Source: Sphingobium sp. SYK-6
Lineage (GTDB): Bacteria; Pseudomonadota; Alphaproteobacteria; Sphingomonadales; Sphingomonadaceae
Length of the DNA stretch: 64,000 nucleotides
Reading direction: 5' to 3'
Assembly (NCBI RefSeq): GCF_000283515.1
Contig: NC_015976.1
Coordinates: 3,318,501 to 3,382,500 of the forward strand
Positions 7,359-16,617 of the stretch are shown one piece after another (position 1 is the first letter of the stretch; each line of letters opens with the position of its first letter). The notes below the pieces were generated by a model that worked only from the letters and a program-made list of their open reading frames with translations, ran no database searches and had not been told where the DNA came from. The translations under genes were made by a program, and so were the position numbers.

Positions 7359-9425
7359 TTACCAGATGCGCACCCGGTTCTCGGGCGAAAGCGCCAGACG
7401 GGCCGTGGCGGGCACGGTGTAAGCCTCATACCAGGGGTCGAGATTGCGCACGATCGCCACGCGTTCCTTAGAAGGCGCATGGGGGTCGGTCAGCAGCCGC
7501 TGCCGCAGATTCGCCTCGCGATAATTGCGACGCCACACCTGCGCCCAGCCGAGATAGAAGCGCTGATCGCCGGTCATGCCATCGATCACCGGCGCCTCCT
7601 TGCCGCCCAGGGATGCCTTGTAGGCCTCGTAAGCGACCGTGAGGCCAGCCAGGTCGGCGATATTCTCTCCCAGGGTGAGCGATCCGTTCACATGCTCGCC
7701 GGGCAGGGGCTCATAAGCATCATATTGCTTCACGAGCTTGTCCGTGAGCGCCTTGAAGTTCTTCACGTCCTGCTCGGTCCACCACTGCACGAGACGGCCA
7801 TTTTCGTCATATTTCGCGCCCTGGTCGTCGAAATGATGGCTGATCTCATGGCCGATCACTGCCCCGATGCCGCCATAGTTGATGGCGGGGTCCGCATGCG
7901 GATCGAAGAAGGGCGGCTGAAGGATTGCCGCGGGAAAGGCGATCTCGACCATGCCGAAATTGGCATAGGCATTGATCTCCATCGGCGTCATGAACCATTC
8001 CCAGCGATAGATCGGCTGGCCGAGCTTGCCGATATTATAGTCGTAATCGAACTGGTTGGAGCGCATGGCATTGCCGAAGAGGTCGTCCCGGCGCACGTCC
8101 AGCCCGGCATAATCGCGCCATTTGTCGGGATAGCCGATCTTGGGGATGAAGGCGTCCAGCTTCTTGTGGGCGCGAGCCTTGGCTTCGTCGCTCATCCATT
8201 CGAGACCATCGATCCGCTTGCCCATCGCAACCAGCACGTTGCGCACGAGCTCGTCCGCCGCCGCCTTCGTCTCGGGCGGGAAGTAGCGCGCGACATAGAC
8301 CTTGCCCACTTCCTCGCCGAGCGATCCCTTCACGAAGTTGACGGCGCGCTTCCAGCGCTCCTCGCGCTGCGGCGTGCCGCTGAGCGTCGTCCCGTAAAAG
8401 GCGAAGCTCTCCGCGCCGATGGCGTCCGGCAGATAATCCGCATAATCGTCCAGGCTGCGGATCAGGATCTGATCCTTCAGCACTGCGAGCGGCGCCTTGG
8501 AGAGAATCTCCGCTTCGCCCTTGATGGCGCTCGGCTGCGAGACCAGCAGCGTGTCGCTATGAATTCCCGCGCCCTTGAGCATCCCGGCGAAATCGAAACC
8601 CGGCACGAGCTTCGCCAGTTCGGCGAGGGTCATCTTGTTATAGGTCTTCTCGGCGTCCCGGCTGTCGACCCGGCTCCAGTGGATCTTCGCGATCGCCGTC
8701 TCCAGTTCCATGATCGCGGCGGCACGCTTCTCTCCGTCCGGCTCGCCGGCCAGCGCGAACATCTTTGCGAGATGCGCGACATAGGCCTTGCGCGTCGCCT
8801 CCATCTTCTCGCCCGGCTGGAGGTAGTAATCGCGGTCGGGCATCCCCAGCCCGCCCTGCATCATCACGAAGATATAGTGGTCAGGCGCCTTGTCATCCTG
8901 TCCCACATAGCCCCGGAACGGCCCGGAGACGCCATTGCGCGGCGTCTGCGCCAGCAGCGCGACATAGTCGGCGCGGCTCTTCACGGCCTTGATGGAATCG
9001 AGCCAGGGCTGGATCGGCGCCAGCCCCTTGGCCTCGACCGTGGCCGCATCGAGATAGGCAGCATAGGCATTGCCGATCTTGCTGGTGGCGTCGTCCTTGG
9101 CCTCATCGAGGATTTCCTGCGTGCGCTGCTTGGAAAGATCATCGAGCACCGTGAACATGCCGTAGTTGGACTTGTCCTCGGGGATCGGCGTGGCCTTCTC
9201 CCAGGTGCCGTTGGCATAGGCATAGAAGTCGTCGCCGGGCGCGACGCCGGCATCCATGCCGTTCATGTCGAAGCCGAAGTCTCCGATGGTGGCCTTGGGC
9301 GCGGTGGCGGTTTCGGCAGCGGCAGGCGCGGTTGGTGCAGCTGGTGCGGCCGTTTCGGAGAGGCGTGCCGAACAGGCCGAGAGGCTGGCTGACGCCAGGG
9401 CAAGGGCAAGAATGGAGCGATGCAT
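7359..9425 (-). CDS. M13-family metallopeptidase (neprilysin/PepO type) lipoprotein
   Basis: The 688-residue product is of full M13 length. It has a lipoprotein signal with a LSAC box, a low-complexity Ala/Pro/Thr linker, the N-terminal M13 motif DDFYAYANGTW, the zinc site VIGHEISHHFD (HExxH), and GENIADLAGL, which supplies the third zinc ligand Glu and the catalytic-site Asp. The C-terminus ends in VRIW, close to the family's usual xxCxxW end but without the Cys. These zinc enzymes cleave small extracytoplasmic peptides. ATG 9425 is preceded by AAGGG; an upstream in-frame start would add 11 hydrophilic residues. Confidence 0.93.
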   Translation of the reverse strand: MHRSILALALASASLSACSARLSETAAPAAPTAPAAAETATAPKATIGDFGFDMNGMDAGVAPGDDFYAYANGTWEKATPIPEDKSNYGMFTVLDDLSKQRTQEILDEAKDDATSKIGNAYAAYLDAATVEAKGLAPIQPWLDSIKAVKSRADYVALLAQTPRNGVSGPFRGYVGQDDKAPDHYIFVMMQGGLGMPDRDYYLQPGEKMEATRKAYVAHLAKMFALAGEPDGEKRAAAIMELETAIAKIHWSRVDSRDAEKTYNKMTLAELAKLVPGFDFAGMLKGAGIHSDTLLVSQPSAIKGEAEILSKAPLAVLKDQILIRSLDDYADYLPDAIGAESFAFYGTTLSGTPQREERWKRAVNFVKGSLGEEVGKVYVARYFPPETKAAADELVRNVLVAMGKRIDGLEWMSDEAKARAHKKLDAFIPKIGYPDKWRDYAGLDVRRDDLFGNAMRSNQFDYDYNIGKLGQPIYRWEWFMTPMEINAYANFGMVEIAFPAAILQPPFFDPHADPAINYGGIGAVIGHEISHHFDDQGAKYDENGRLVQWWTEQDVKNFKALTDKLVKQYDAYEPLPGEHVNGSLTLGENIADLAGLTVAYEAYKASLGGKEAPVIDGMTGDQRFYLGWAQVWRRNYREANLRQRLLTDPHAPSKERVAIVRNLDPWYEAYTVPATARLALSPENRVRIW

Positions 9426-9745
9426 GGAAATCCCTTCATGTCTTTGTCGTCCTGCCATCCGGCAGGCGGATGGCGCTTCCTAGCAACGCGGCCGCCGCAA
9501 CTGAACCCGGGATCGGCGGCCCGGACCCTGATCGCACCGGGTTTTCCGCATGTGTGGCATTCCGGCGGCGCCTTGCGGGCCCGCGCGCTCCCCCACCCAG
9601 GGGCAAGCGAAGCACGAACCGCTGTCCGCCGTATCAACCCCGGGCCTGCGGTTGTGCGACATTCCTGTGAAAAGCTGCTGGCGTCTTGCCCGCGCTTGCG
9701 GCATGCTTGTGCGATGCAGCATATGTCCGAGGATCGCTGACCCTC
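9426..9745. other. divergent promoter region, M13 peptidase / LysR
   Basis: This 320-bp gap separates the two divergent starts. Overlapping small frames in it are shadows without family features. It should hold both promoters and probably the LysR operator, but I see no clear palindrome or promoter boxes. Confidence 0.5.
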
Positions 9746-10624
9746 ATGCGCCGCCTACCCCCGCTGACGGCCCTGGAGGCATTCGTTCAAGTCGCCCGCA
9801 CGGGGTCCGTCAAGGCGGCGGCGGAGGAGCTTGCGCTTTCGGCGCCAGCGCTCAGCCGTCGCATCCAGGCGCTGGAGCGCTTCCTTGGCTACAACCTGTT
9901 CGATCGCAAGCACCAGCAGCTGGAGCTTAACCAGCACAGGGTCGGCCTGCTGAAGGAGATCGCCCCGGCGCTCGATGCGCTGAGCGCGGCGATCGAGACG
10001 GCGACAAGCGGCGCGCGGACCATGCGGGTGCGCCTCGGCATGCTGCCGCTCTTCGCCAGTCAGCGGCTGTTTCCGCGGCTTGGCGAGTTCCATCGCGCGC
10101 ATCCCGATGTGCATCTCGACGTCGACACCAGCCCGAACGCCATCGCGCGGCTTGGAGAAGGGCTGGACGCGGCCATCGCGCTCGCGCGCGATGTCGACCC
10201 CTCTTTATATGCACGCGAGCTCGATCGCGACGACGTCTATCTCATCGGGTCCCGGGCCATGCTCGAAGGCGAGAAGGCCATCCGGGCGCCGCAGGATATC
10301 GCGCGCCAGACCATCCTGGTCCATCGCGACATGTCCGCCACCTTCGATGTGTGGAAGGAGGCCGTGGGCCTGCCGCAGCTGATGCCCGCCTCGATCGATT
10401 ATTATGATTCGGGTGCGCTCATGCTCGAAGCGGCGGCGCAAGGGCTCGGCATTGCCATCATGCACGGCCGCCACTTCGCGCATGCCCATGATCCGCGCCT
10501 GGTGCGCCTGTTCGACATCCATGTGGAAAGCCCCTACCGCTACTTCTTCGTTTGCCGGCCAAGGGCACTGGAGCGCCGCGGCGTAAGGCTGTTCCACGAC
10601 TGGCTCATCCAAGCCGAGATCTGA
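9746..10624 (+). CDS. LysR-family transcriptional regulator
   Basis: The 292-residue protein has a LysR winged-helix at residues 6-64 (LTALEAFVQVARTGSVKAAA, then LSAPALSRRIQALE) followed by a periplasmic-binding-like effector domain. The ATG at 9746 gives a normal N-terminus; the frame continues upstream but with a Cys-rich leader. It resembles the GcvA-like subgroup in its LPPLTALEAF start and its FFVCRP segment near the C-terminus. It is divergent from the M13 peptidase gene and may regulate it, as many LysR proteins control their divergent neighbour. The effector is unknown. Confidence 0.93.
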   Translation: MRRLPPLTALEAFVQVARTGSVKAAAEELALSAPALSRRIQALERFLGYNLFDRKHQQLELNQHRVGLLKEIAPALDALSAAIETATSGARTMRVRLGMLPLFASQRLFPRLGEFHRAHPDVHLDVDTSPNAIARLGEGLDAAIALARDVDPSLYARELDRDDVYLIGSRAMLEGEKAIRAPQDIARQTILVHRDMSATFDVWKEAVGLPQLMPASIDYYDSGALMLEAAAQGLGIAIMHGRHFAHAHDPRLVRLFDIHVESPYRYFFVCRPRALERRGVRLFHDWLIQAEI

Positions 10625-10921
10625 GAGCCCCTGAGAGGCATTTACCATTTGTTGACGGATCGGCGTGTAAAGATGGCGCATTCCCGCGCCGATTGCCGCC
10701 GGCTTCTCCCACTCGGCCCGCAGTCGGCGCGGAAGACCCCTCCCCAGCCCTATCCAGACTCCTTGCCCCGCCCTTGCCGGTCCGCGTCCGCGCGTTGATC
10801 GCTCGCGGACCATCGGCCGGCTGACAGGGCGGCCGCGCCGGTCGCGGAACCATTTATAAACGCGATCTCCCTATCGTCCGGTCAGAAGGCCGGCAGGATG
10901 GCCAGCAACGGAAGGCGGTCC

Positions 10922-11293
10922 ATGCCGACAACACGGATTTTGACGGTCGACGACAGCAGGAGCATGCGCGCGTTGCTGCGCATGACGCTGGCCGGCAATG
11001 GCTTTGAAGTGATCGAAGCCGAGGATGGCCAGGCAGCCCTCGACTGGCTCGAGGACCATGACGTCGATCTCATCATCACCGACATCAACATGCCGCGACT
11101 CGATGGCTTCGGGCTGATCGGGCGGCTGCGCGAGGAACGCCGGCGCCATGTCGGCCGTCCCATCCTCGTGCTCACCACGGAAGCATCGGACGAGAAGCGG
11201 GCGCTGGCACGCGCCGCCGGTGCGACAGGCTGGATCGTCAAGCCCTTCGATCCCGAGCGGCTGATCGCGGCCGTGCGGCATGTCGTGCACTGA
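10922..11293 (+). CDS. CheY-like single-domain response regulator
   Basis: This 123-residue protein is one receiver domain with no output domain. It has the acidic pair in TVDDSRS, the phosphoacceptor Asp in IITDINMPRLDG, the Thr in VLTTEA and the Lys in VKPFDPE. The pattern is that of CheY/chemotaxis-type regulators. ATG 10922 has GGAAGG 7 nt upstream; the in-frame ATG at 10898 lacks good spacing. The downstream gene overlaps its 3' end, which suggests a functional pair. No histidine kinase or flagellar genes are nearby. Confidence 0.9.
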   Translation: MPTTRILTVDDSRSMRALLRMTLAGNGFEVIEAEDGQAALDWLEDHDVDLIITDINMPRLDGFGLIGRLREERRRHVGRPILVLTTEASDEKRALARAAGATGWIVKPFDPERLIAAVRHVVH

Positions 11294-11315
11294 GACCGAC
11301 ATCGCGCCGCGGCAC

Positions 11316-11651
11316 ATGGCATCCCGTTCCCCTGCTTCCCTGAGCCTCCCGGAACGCGGCGAGCGATCCGAATCGTTCATGCGCGGCCTCATCGCGGATG
11401 AACTGGATGGCATCCGGCGCGTGATCGAGGATCTCGGCGTCCAGCTCTGCGGCGACCCGGCGGTCGTGCGCAGCCATTTCAGCGTTCTCCAGGCGATCGA
11501 CGAGCTGTGCCAGAGGCATGAGAATCTGGCCCGCATGCTGCGTTCGGACGACATGGTGCGGGAGACGGCGGGGATCACGCTCGAATCGCTGCGCGCCCGC
11601 TTGTCGGCGAGGCTTGCCGATGCCCGGGATGACATCCACCGGCCAGATTGA
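11316..11651 (+). CDS. hypothetical helical protein next to CheY-like regulator
   Basis: I do not recognise this 111-residue product (123 if it starts at ATG 11280, which overlaps the regulator's end). It is predicted mostly helical and charged, with one Cys and a Leu/Arg-rich C-terminus. A small helical protein coupled to a single receiver could be a phosphotransfer or partner protein, but no conserved phosphorylatable His motif is evident, so this is only a suggestion from context. The two starts cannot be separated from sequence alone. Confidence 0.6.
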   Translation: MASRSPASLSLPERGERSESFMRGLIADELDGIRRVIEDLGVQLCGDPAVVRSHFSVLQAIDELCQRHENLARMLRSDDMVRETAGITLESLRARLSARLADARDDIHRPD

Positions 11652-11775
11652 CCGCAAGCGAGCGTGGCTTTCGGAGCGCGGCGGCGGGCAAAGTGCATGT
11701 CCTGCATCTTGCCTCTTTTCATGACCCCGGCCTGCTCTTAGTGTGACGGTCTCGTGAACGCCTGTGTGAGGGGCA

Positions 11776-12396
11776 ATGGCCACCAAGGGATCTGTGCTGA
11801 CGGAGCGCCGCACAAGCGCCAGCGACTATATTAAGTTTCTCCATGCCTGGATTCGCAAGCCCCGGCAAACGGCGTCGATCGTGCCGAGCAGCCCCTATCT
11901 GGGCCGGATGATGGCGTCCCAGATCGATCCGCAAGGTGGACCGGTCATCGAGTTCGGGGGCGGAACGGGCGCGCTCACGCGGCAGATTCTGGCCACTGGC
12001 CTGCCGAGCGACCAGCTCGAGGTGGTGGAAATCAACGAGACACTGGCGCGCAACCTGCGCCGGAGCCTTCACGGCGTGCGAGTCATCGAGGCGCCGGCCC
12101 AGTCCGTCCTGGCGGAAGCAGCGGGCGGCGCGGGCGGCTATCAGTGCGTCATCAGCGGCCTGCCGCTGCTGGCCATGAGCAAGTCGCTGCAGCATGCCAT
12201 CGTCGCCGAGGCGTTCCGGTTGCTCAGGCCCGGCGGCGCTTTCATCCAGTTCACTTATTCGCCGCGCCCGCCCCTCGCGGAGAGCGTAGCCGATGCGCTT
12301 GATCTCGGCGTCGAACGCATCGGGACGATCGTGCGGAACGTGCCCCCGGCCACCGTCTTCCGCTATCGCCGCGCGGCAGACATCGCGAAGGACTGA
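11776..12396 (+). CDS. SAM-dependent methyltransferase, PmtA-like
   Basis: The 206-residue protein has the SAM-binding motif I VIEFGGGTGALT at about residues 56-67 and an acidic motif II (VVEINETLARNL). N-terminal TASIVPSSPYLGRMMA matches the phospholipid N-methyltransferases of the PmtA type, which methylate phosphatidylethanolamine towards phosphatidylcholine at the cytoplasmic membrane face. RNA-dimethylase-like enzymes share the fold, but the FTYSPRPPL segment after the core fits PmtA better. ATG 11776 follows GAGGGG. The gene is monocistronic. Choice of substrate is inferred from family pattern only. Confidence 0.8.
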   Translation: MATKGSVLTERRTSASDYIKFLHAWIRKPRQTASIVPSSPYLGRMMASQIDPQGGPVIEFGGGTGALTRQILATGLPSDQLEVVEINETLARNLRRSLHGVRVIEAPAQSVLAEAAGGAGGYQCVISGLPLLAMSKSLQHAIVAEAFRLLRPGGAFIQFTYSPRPPLAESVADALDLGVERIGTIVRNVPPATVFRYRRAADIAKD

Positions 12397-12501
12397 GCGG
12401 GGCCGGCCACAAGGGCAGATGCCCCGCGCCGCATGATCTGACCGACGCCGGCAACGCGCCGCCCCGCAGGCACAGCGCGTTACGGGGGGTCAGCCCGCGT
12501 C

Positions 12502-13830
12502 TTATTCGGCCGCGATCGGGCCGGGCTCGTTGGCTACGATGGACAGCACCTGCGTCCAGGCCTCGACATTCTGCTCCAGCAGCGCCGGGTCGACCTTGTC
12601 GAGCGTGTCGTCCGCCGTGTGGTGAAGATTGAAATAGTCCGTGCCGTCCTGCGCCAGGTCGATCACTGCCAGCTTCTGCTTCGCGATGATGGCGCCCACA
12701 TCGGCGCCGCCGCCGGCCGGGTCACGCCCGGTCACGATGCCCATCGCGGCGAGCGCGGCGGATATGCGCTCGGCTATGGGCTTATTCTGGGCCCCGAGTT
12801 TCATCTCCATTTTCCAGATGCGCCCGGCGCCGAAATCGCTTTCCATGGCCAGCGCGTGGGGCTCGCTGCCATGTTTCTCCGCATAAGCCGCGCCGCCGAA
12901 CACGCCGATTTCCTCCGAGCCCGCCCAGAGCACGCGGATGGTGCGCAGCGCCTTCCCGTCCCGCTGCGCGCGCAGCGCCGCATCGGTAACGATGGCGCAA
13001 CCCGCCGCGTCGTCGATGGCGCCCGTGCCGATGTCCCAGCTGTCGAGATGGCAGGCGACGAGGATCGGCGGCAGCGAGGGATCGCGCCCGACCAGATCGG
13101 CGACGACATTGCCGGACGGCAGGTTCTCCGTGGTCCGGCCGGTGAGCATGAGAGAGAGGCGCATCGGCTTGCCCTGCTTCGCCACGCGGGCAATGAGATC
13201 GGCATCGGGATTGGACACGGCGCCGGCGGGAATGGCCGTGACGCCCTCGGGAAAGGTCGTGACGCCCGTGTGAGGCACGCGATGGCTGTCCGTTCCAACC
13301 GAGCGGATCACCGTACCAATAGCGCCCTTCTGCGCGGCCAGAGCCGGCCCCTGCCTCCGCGCGGCACCGAACGGACCATAGCCGCTTCCATCCTGATTGG
13401 CTTTCATCGCGTGATCGATGAAGGCGATCTTGCCCGCAAGCGACCCGGCCGGTGCCGCGCGCAGCGCGTCCATCGTCGGGAAATAGACCAGCTCCGCCTC
13501 GATGCCCTTGTCCGGCGTCGTCCCGCTATAGCCGAGCGCCGTGATCGCCAGCGGCTGCTCATAAGGCGCAGTGAGGCGCGCGCGATCCTCGCCGCGCACA
13601 TAGCTGCGCACCGTGAAGGGCTCGATGGCGACATTGGAAAAGCCCAGCTTGCGCAGCTTCGCGGCAGCCCAGTCCCGCGCCCGCGCCTCGGCCGGGGAAC
13701 CGGCAAGGCGCGGTCCTATCTCTGTCGTGAGGCCGGCCACGATGTCCCACGAGACCGTCTGCGGTTCGGCCGAAGCCATCGATGCGGGGAGAAGAGCGGA
13801 GAGCGCCGCGACGCGCAGGAAATTAGCCAT
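12502..13830 (-). CDS. secreted M28-family metallopeptidase
   Basis: The 442-residue protein starts at ATG 13830 with a Sec signal peptide (cut near ASA); the frame runs further upstream but gives a hydrophilic leader. It has a PA-type insert in the middle and the M28 zinc ligands in order: ACHLDSWD (His, Asp), GAIDDAAG (Asp), AGSEEIGVFG (two Glu, catalytic and metal), MESDFGAG (Asp) and FNLHHTADDT (His). That layout is typical of carboxypeptidase-Q-like aminopeptidases acting on dipeptides in the periplasm. Its left neighbour on the plus strand converges on it. Confidence 0.92.
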   Translation of the reverse strand: MANFLRVAALSALLPASMASAEPQTVSWDIVAGLTTEIGPRLAGSPAEARARDWAAAKLRKLGFSNVAIEPFTVRSYVRGEDRARLTAPYEQPLAITALGYSGTTPDKGIEAELVYFPTMDALRAAPAGSLAGKIAFIDHAMKANQDGSGYGPFGAARRQGPALAAQKGAIGTVIRSVGTDSHRVPHTGVTTFPEGVTAIPAGAVSNPDADLIARVAKQGKPMRLSLMLTGRTTENLPSGNVVADLVGRDPSLPPILVACHLDSWDIGTGAIDDAAGCAIVTDAALRAQRDGKALRTIRVLWAGSEEIGVFGGAAYAEKHGSEPHALAMESDFGAGRIWKMEMKLGAQNKPIAERISAALAAMGIVTGRDPAGGGADVGAIIAKQKLAVIDLAQDGTDYFNLHHTADDTLDKVDPALLEQNVEAWTQVLSIVANEPGPIAAE

Positions 13831-14062
13831 GACGCACCTGTTAGCAAGGGACGCGGCGGATGCAAATGCCGGGAAGCGCGAGGGCTCACAATGTTGCTTT
13901 CCCGCAGCGACATGCCGGCAATCCGGAGCCGCAAGGCGCGGTCCTGCGCGACCCGTACACGACCTTTGCGTTCGCTCGCCGGCCGCGTACGGATGACCCG
14001 GCGGCACGCCCCGTTTGCCGGCCCGGAACGATCCTGCAAGGACATCGGTTCAAGCGATAATC

Positions 14063-14701
14063 ATGACCGACTTCCCCGCTCTCCTTCTCGACTTCATCGT
14101 TCGTCACGCGGCCTGGGCGGGGCCGATCGTCGGCGTCCTCGCGTTCCTCGAGTCGCTCGTGGTCATCGGCCTCTTCATTCCTGCCATCGCCACCATGATC
14201 GCGGTGGGCGGGCTGATCGGGGCCGGTATCATCGAACCCGCCCCCGTCATCGTTCTGGGGATCGTGGGCGCGATCCTCGGTGATTGGGTGTCCTATGCGA
14301 TCGGCCGGGCCATGGGCCCCGCCATCTACAGCCATCGCTGGCTGCGCGATCATCGCATCGGCTTTGCCCGGGCCAGACTGTTCTTCCGCCGCTTCGGCTT
14401 CCTCGCCGTTCTGCTTGGCCGCTTCCTGGGACCGGTGCGTGCGACGGTGCCGGTCGTCGCGGGCGTGCTCAGGATGCCGCACATGTCCTTTCAGGCCGCC
14501 AATGCGCTGTCGGGCCTGATCTGGGTGCCGGTGCTTATGCTGCCGGGCTATCTCGCGGGCACGCAGGCCGCCGCGATGGGCTTCGAGATCGAGTATCTCC
14601 TGCCGCTCGCCTTCGTTGCCTGCCTGATTCCGCTGATCGGTGGATGGATCGCGATCAGGCTGTTCAGCCGTCCGCGCCGGCGGGAGAATCGCCGGTCCTA
14701 G
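14063..14701 (+). CDS. DedA-family membrane protein
   Basis: This 212-residue integral membrane protein has the DedA/SNARE-associated (VTT) pattern: [14 protein letters not shown] near the N-terminus, [14 protein letters not shown] in the middle and [18 protein letters not shown] (as [18 protein letters not shown]). The acidic Glu and the two Arg of these motifs are present. DedA proteins are thought to be proton-coupled lipid transporters, including undecaprenyl-phosphate flippases. ATG 14063 follows a long leader frame with no membrane features. It is followed 59 nt later by queA on the same strand. Confidence 0.92.
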   Translation: MTDFPALLLDFIVRHAAWAGPIVGVLAFLESLVVIGLFIPAIATMIAVGGLIGAGIIEPAPVIVLGIVGAILGDWVSYAIGRAMGPAIYSHRWLRDHRIGFARARLFFRRFGFLAVLLGRFLGPVRATVPVVAGVLRMPHMSFQAANALSGLIWVPVLMLPGYLAGTQAAAMGFEIEYLLPLAFVACLIPLIGGWIAIRLFSRPRRRENRRS

Positions 14702-14760
14702 GACGATCGCTTCGGCCGCCTCTGTTCAATGGCGCCGATGACGGATATGGGCCCTGCCCC

Positions 14761-15792
14761 ATGCGTGTCGACCTTTTCGATTTCGATCTCCCCGGCGAGC
14801 GGATCGCCCTGCGTCCGGCGTCACCGCGCGATGCGGCGCGCATGATGGTGGTCACCGGCGACGAGATCGCCGACCGGGGCGTGCGCGATCTGCCGGCCCT
14901 GCTGCGCAAGGGCGACTGCCTTGTCTTCAACGACACGCGCGTCATCCCCGCCCAGCTCGAAGGACGGCGAGGCAAGGCGAAAGTGGGCGTCACGCTCCAC
15001 AAGCGCCTTGGCCCGCGGGACTGGCAAGTGTTCGTGCGCAATGCCAAGCGCGTGCGCCCCGGCGATCTCATCGATTTCGCGGCAGGCGTTCAGGCGCGCG
15101 CGGGCGAGCGGGACGCCGATGGCGGCATGACACTCGCCTTTCTCGGCGAGGAACCCGTGGAACTGCTGCTGGAGCGCGCGGGCCAGATGCCGCTGCCGCC
15201 CTATATCGCCAGCAAGCGCCCGACCGATGCGCGGGACCAGGACGATTATCAGACGATGTTCGCGCGCGAGGCCGGCGCCGTCGCCGCCCCCACGGCCGCG
15301 CTGCACTTCACGCCTTCTCTCATGGATGCGCTGGCCGAGGCGGGCATCGCGCACGAGACGCTGACGCTGCATGTCGGCGCCGGGACTTTCCTGCCGGTCA
15401 AGGCGGACGACACCAGCGATCATCGCATGCATGCCGAATGGGGCCGGATCGATGCTGCCACGGCCGACCGGCTGAACGCGGTGCGCGCGCAGGGCGGCCG
15501 GCTGATCGCCGTGGGCACGACGAGCCTGCGCCTGCTGGAGAGCGCAACGGACGAGCAAGGCACCATCCGCCCGTTCGCCGACGAGACGCGGATCTTCATC
15601 ACGCCCGGCTATCGCTTTCGCGCGGTGGATGGGCTCATGACCAATTTCCACCTGCCGCGCTCGACCCTCTTCATGCTGGTCAGCGCTCTCATGGGGCTGG
15701 AAACGATGCAGGCTGCCTATGCCCATGCCATCGCGCAGGGCTATCGTTTCTACAGCTACGGGGATGCGAGCCTGCTGCTCCCCGCGCGGTGA
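14761..15792 (+). CDS. queA: tRNA preQ1(34) S-adenosylmethionine ribosyltransferase-isomerase
   Basis: QueA builds epoxyqueuosine at the wobble position of tRNAs with GUN anticodons, using the ribosyl part of SAM. The 343-residue product has the family's start [12 protein letters not shown], the core [14 protein letters not shown] and [19 protein letters not shown], and the [11 protein letters not shown] and TTSLRLLES motifs near the end. The frame is open much further upstream (to 14284), but that part overlaps dedA out of frame. The partner tgt is not in the window. Confidence 0.96.
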   Translation: MRVDLFDFDLPGERIALRPASPRDAARMMVVTGDEIADRGVRDLPALLRKGDCLVFNDTRVIPAQLEGRRGKAKVGVTLHKRLGPRDWQVFVRNAKRVRPGDLIDFAAGVQARAGERDADGGMTLAFLGEEPVELLLERAGQMPLPPYIASKRPTDARDQDDYQTMFAREAGAVAAPTAALHFTPSLMDALAEAGIAHETLTLHVGAGTFLPVKADDTSDHRMHAEWGRIDAATADRLNAVRAQGGRLIAVGTTSLRLLESATDEQGTIRPFADETRIFITPGYRFRAVDGLMTNFHLPRSTLFMLVSALMGLETMQAAYAHAIAQGYRFYSYGDASLLLPAR

Positions 15793-15816
15793 ACCGAGCG
15801 GGAGACCGCGCTAGCC

Positions 15817-16215
15817 CTAAAGCAGCCCCAGCCGGCCCAGTTCCGCCGCCACGCCCTCGGGAAGCGAATCGCCGTCATGCGCGGCATCCAGATCGGGCGG
15901 AACATCCTCCTCGGCCAGATAGCGCCAACCCTGATGCGCGCGCTTGGGTCTCGGAACCACGGCGATCAGGGTCGGCGCGAGGCGTATCCAATGCTTGCCG
16001 TCGGGCCGCTCGGCGAAACCCAGAATAGGGCTGCGTCCCACAAGCTGATGGCCGAGAATCCAGTAGAGGGATCCCCCTTCCATCTCCGCATGCCGCTTGG
16101 GCAGATAGCGCGTCGTGAGCCGCGCTTCTCCCGTCGCGGCATGGCTTTCCAGCCAGGCGCGCAGCGTATCGGCGCTTTCCGACTGAAAGGCGATTTTCGT
16201 CATGTGCAGGGGCAT
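15817..16215 (-). CDS. DUF1489-family protein
   Basis: The 132-residue protein matches the alphaproteobacterial DUF1489 family: a start with HMTKIAF, then TTRYLPKRHAEM, SLYWILGHQLVGR and AHQGWRYL towards the end. Function is unknown; the family is cytosolic and conserved in the class. It converges on queA with a 24-nt gap. The ATG at 16215 gives the standard length, and a second ATG at 16203 is possible. Confidence 0.85.
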   Translation of the reverse strand: MPLHMTKIAFQSESADTLRAWLESHAATGEARLTTRYLPKRHAEMEGGSLYWILGHQLVGRSPILGFAERPDGKHWIRLAPTLIAVVPRPKRAHQGWRYLAEEDVPPDLDAAHDGDSLPEGVAAELGRLGLL

Positions 16216-16617
16216 GGCGCCGCTTTAGCCAAGCCGCGCCGTCAACTCCACTGCCGCTTGAGGGTCGCGGTCCGGCTGGCCGGGTTTCCTGAGACTCTTC
16301 GCTCGACAGGCTGTCCACCCCGAAGCGACAGCCTTGCTTTTCCGCTGTCCTACACCCCCTCCGTCATGGCAGCCCTGCCGGACGCCTCCTTCTGGAAGCA
16401 GCGGCAGGCAAGCCACGGCTCTTTCTCATTGAAGGACCTTCATCGTCCGTCGGGTCATGCAGTCCTGCCGGAACAGGTGCTGATGTCCGCCTCGTCGAAA
16501 GTTGAGGGAAGCGGAAGATGACACGGACGTGTCGTCATCTTTGTAAACTTCCAGGCCGCAGCGCCCTGTTGGACGGGCATGGTCGGGCCGTCCGCCAGCG
16601 CTAAATGTCGATCAGCC
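16216..16617. other. intergenic stretch with one hairpin
   Basis: This 400-bp gap between the DUF1489 gene start and the phoD stop holds no protein-like frame. A hairpin (aggctgtc / gacagcct, 16308-16334) is followed by tgctttt on the plus strand, terminator-like, although no plus-strand gene is seen just upstream. The rest should hold the DUF1489 promoter and the 3' end of the TonB receptor-phoD transcript. Confidence 0.5.

Noticed and set aside
7479-9392. 637-codon open frame on the plus strand
   Set aside because: It is antisense to the M13 peptidase gene, with no signal, motif or ribosome site.
12619-14283. 554-codon open frame on the plus strand
   Set aside because: It covers the M28 gene in antisense and part of dedA; the real genes have clear motifs, this does not.
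14284-14760. Upstream extension of queA
   Set aside because: It overlaps dedA in another frame and does not match the conserved QueA start at 14761.
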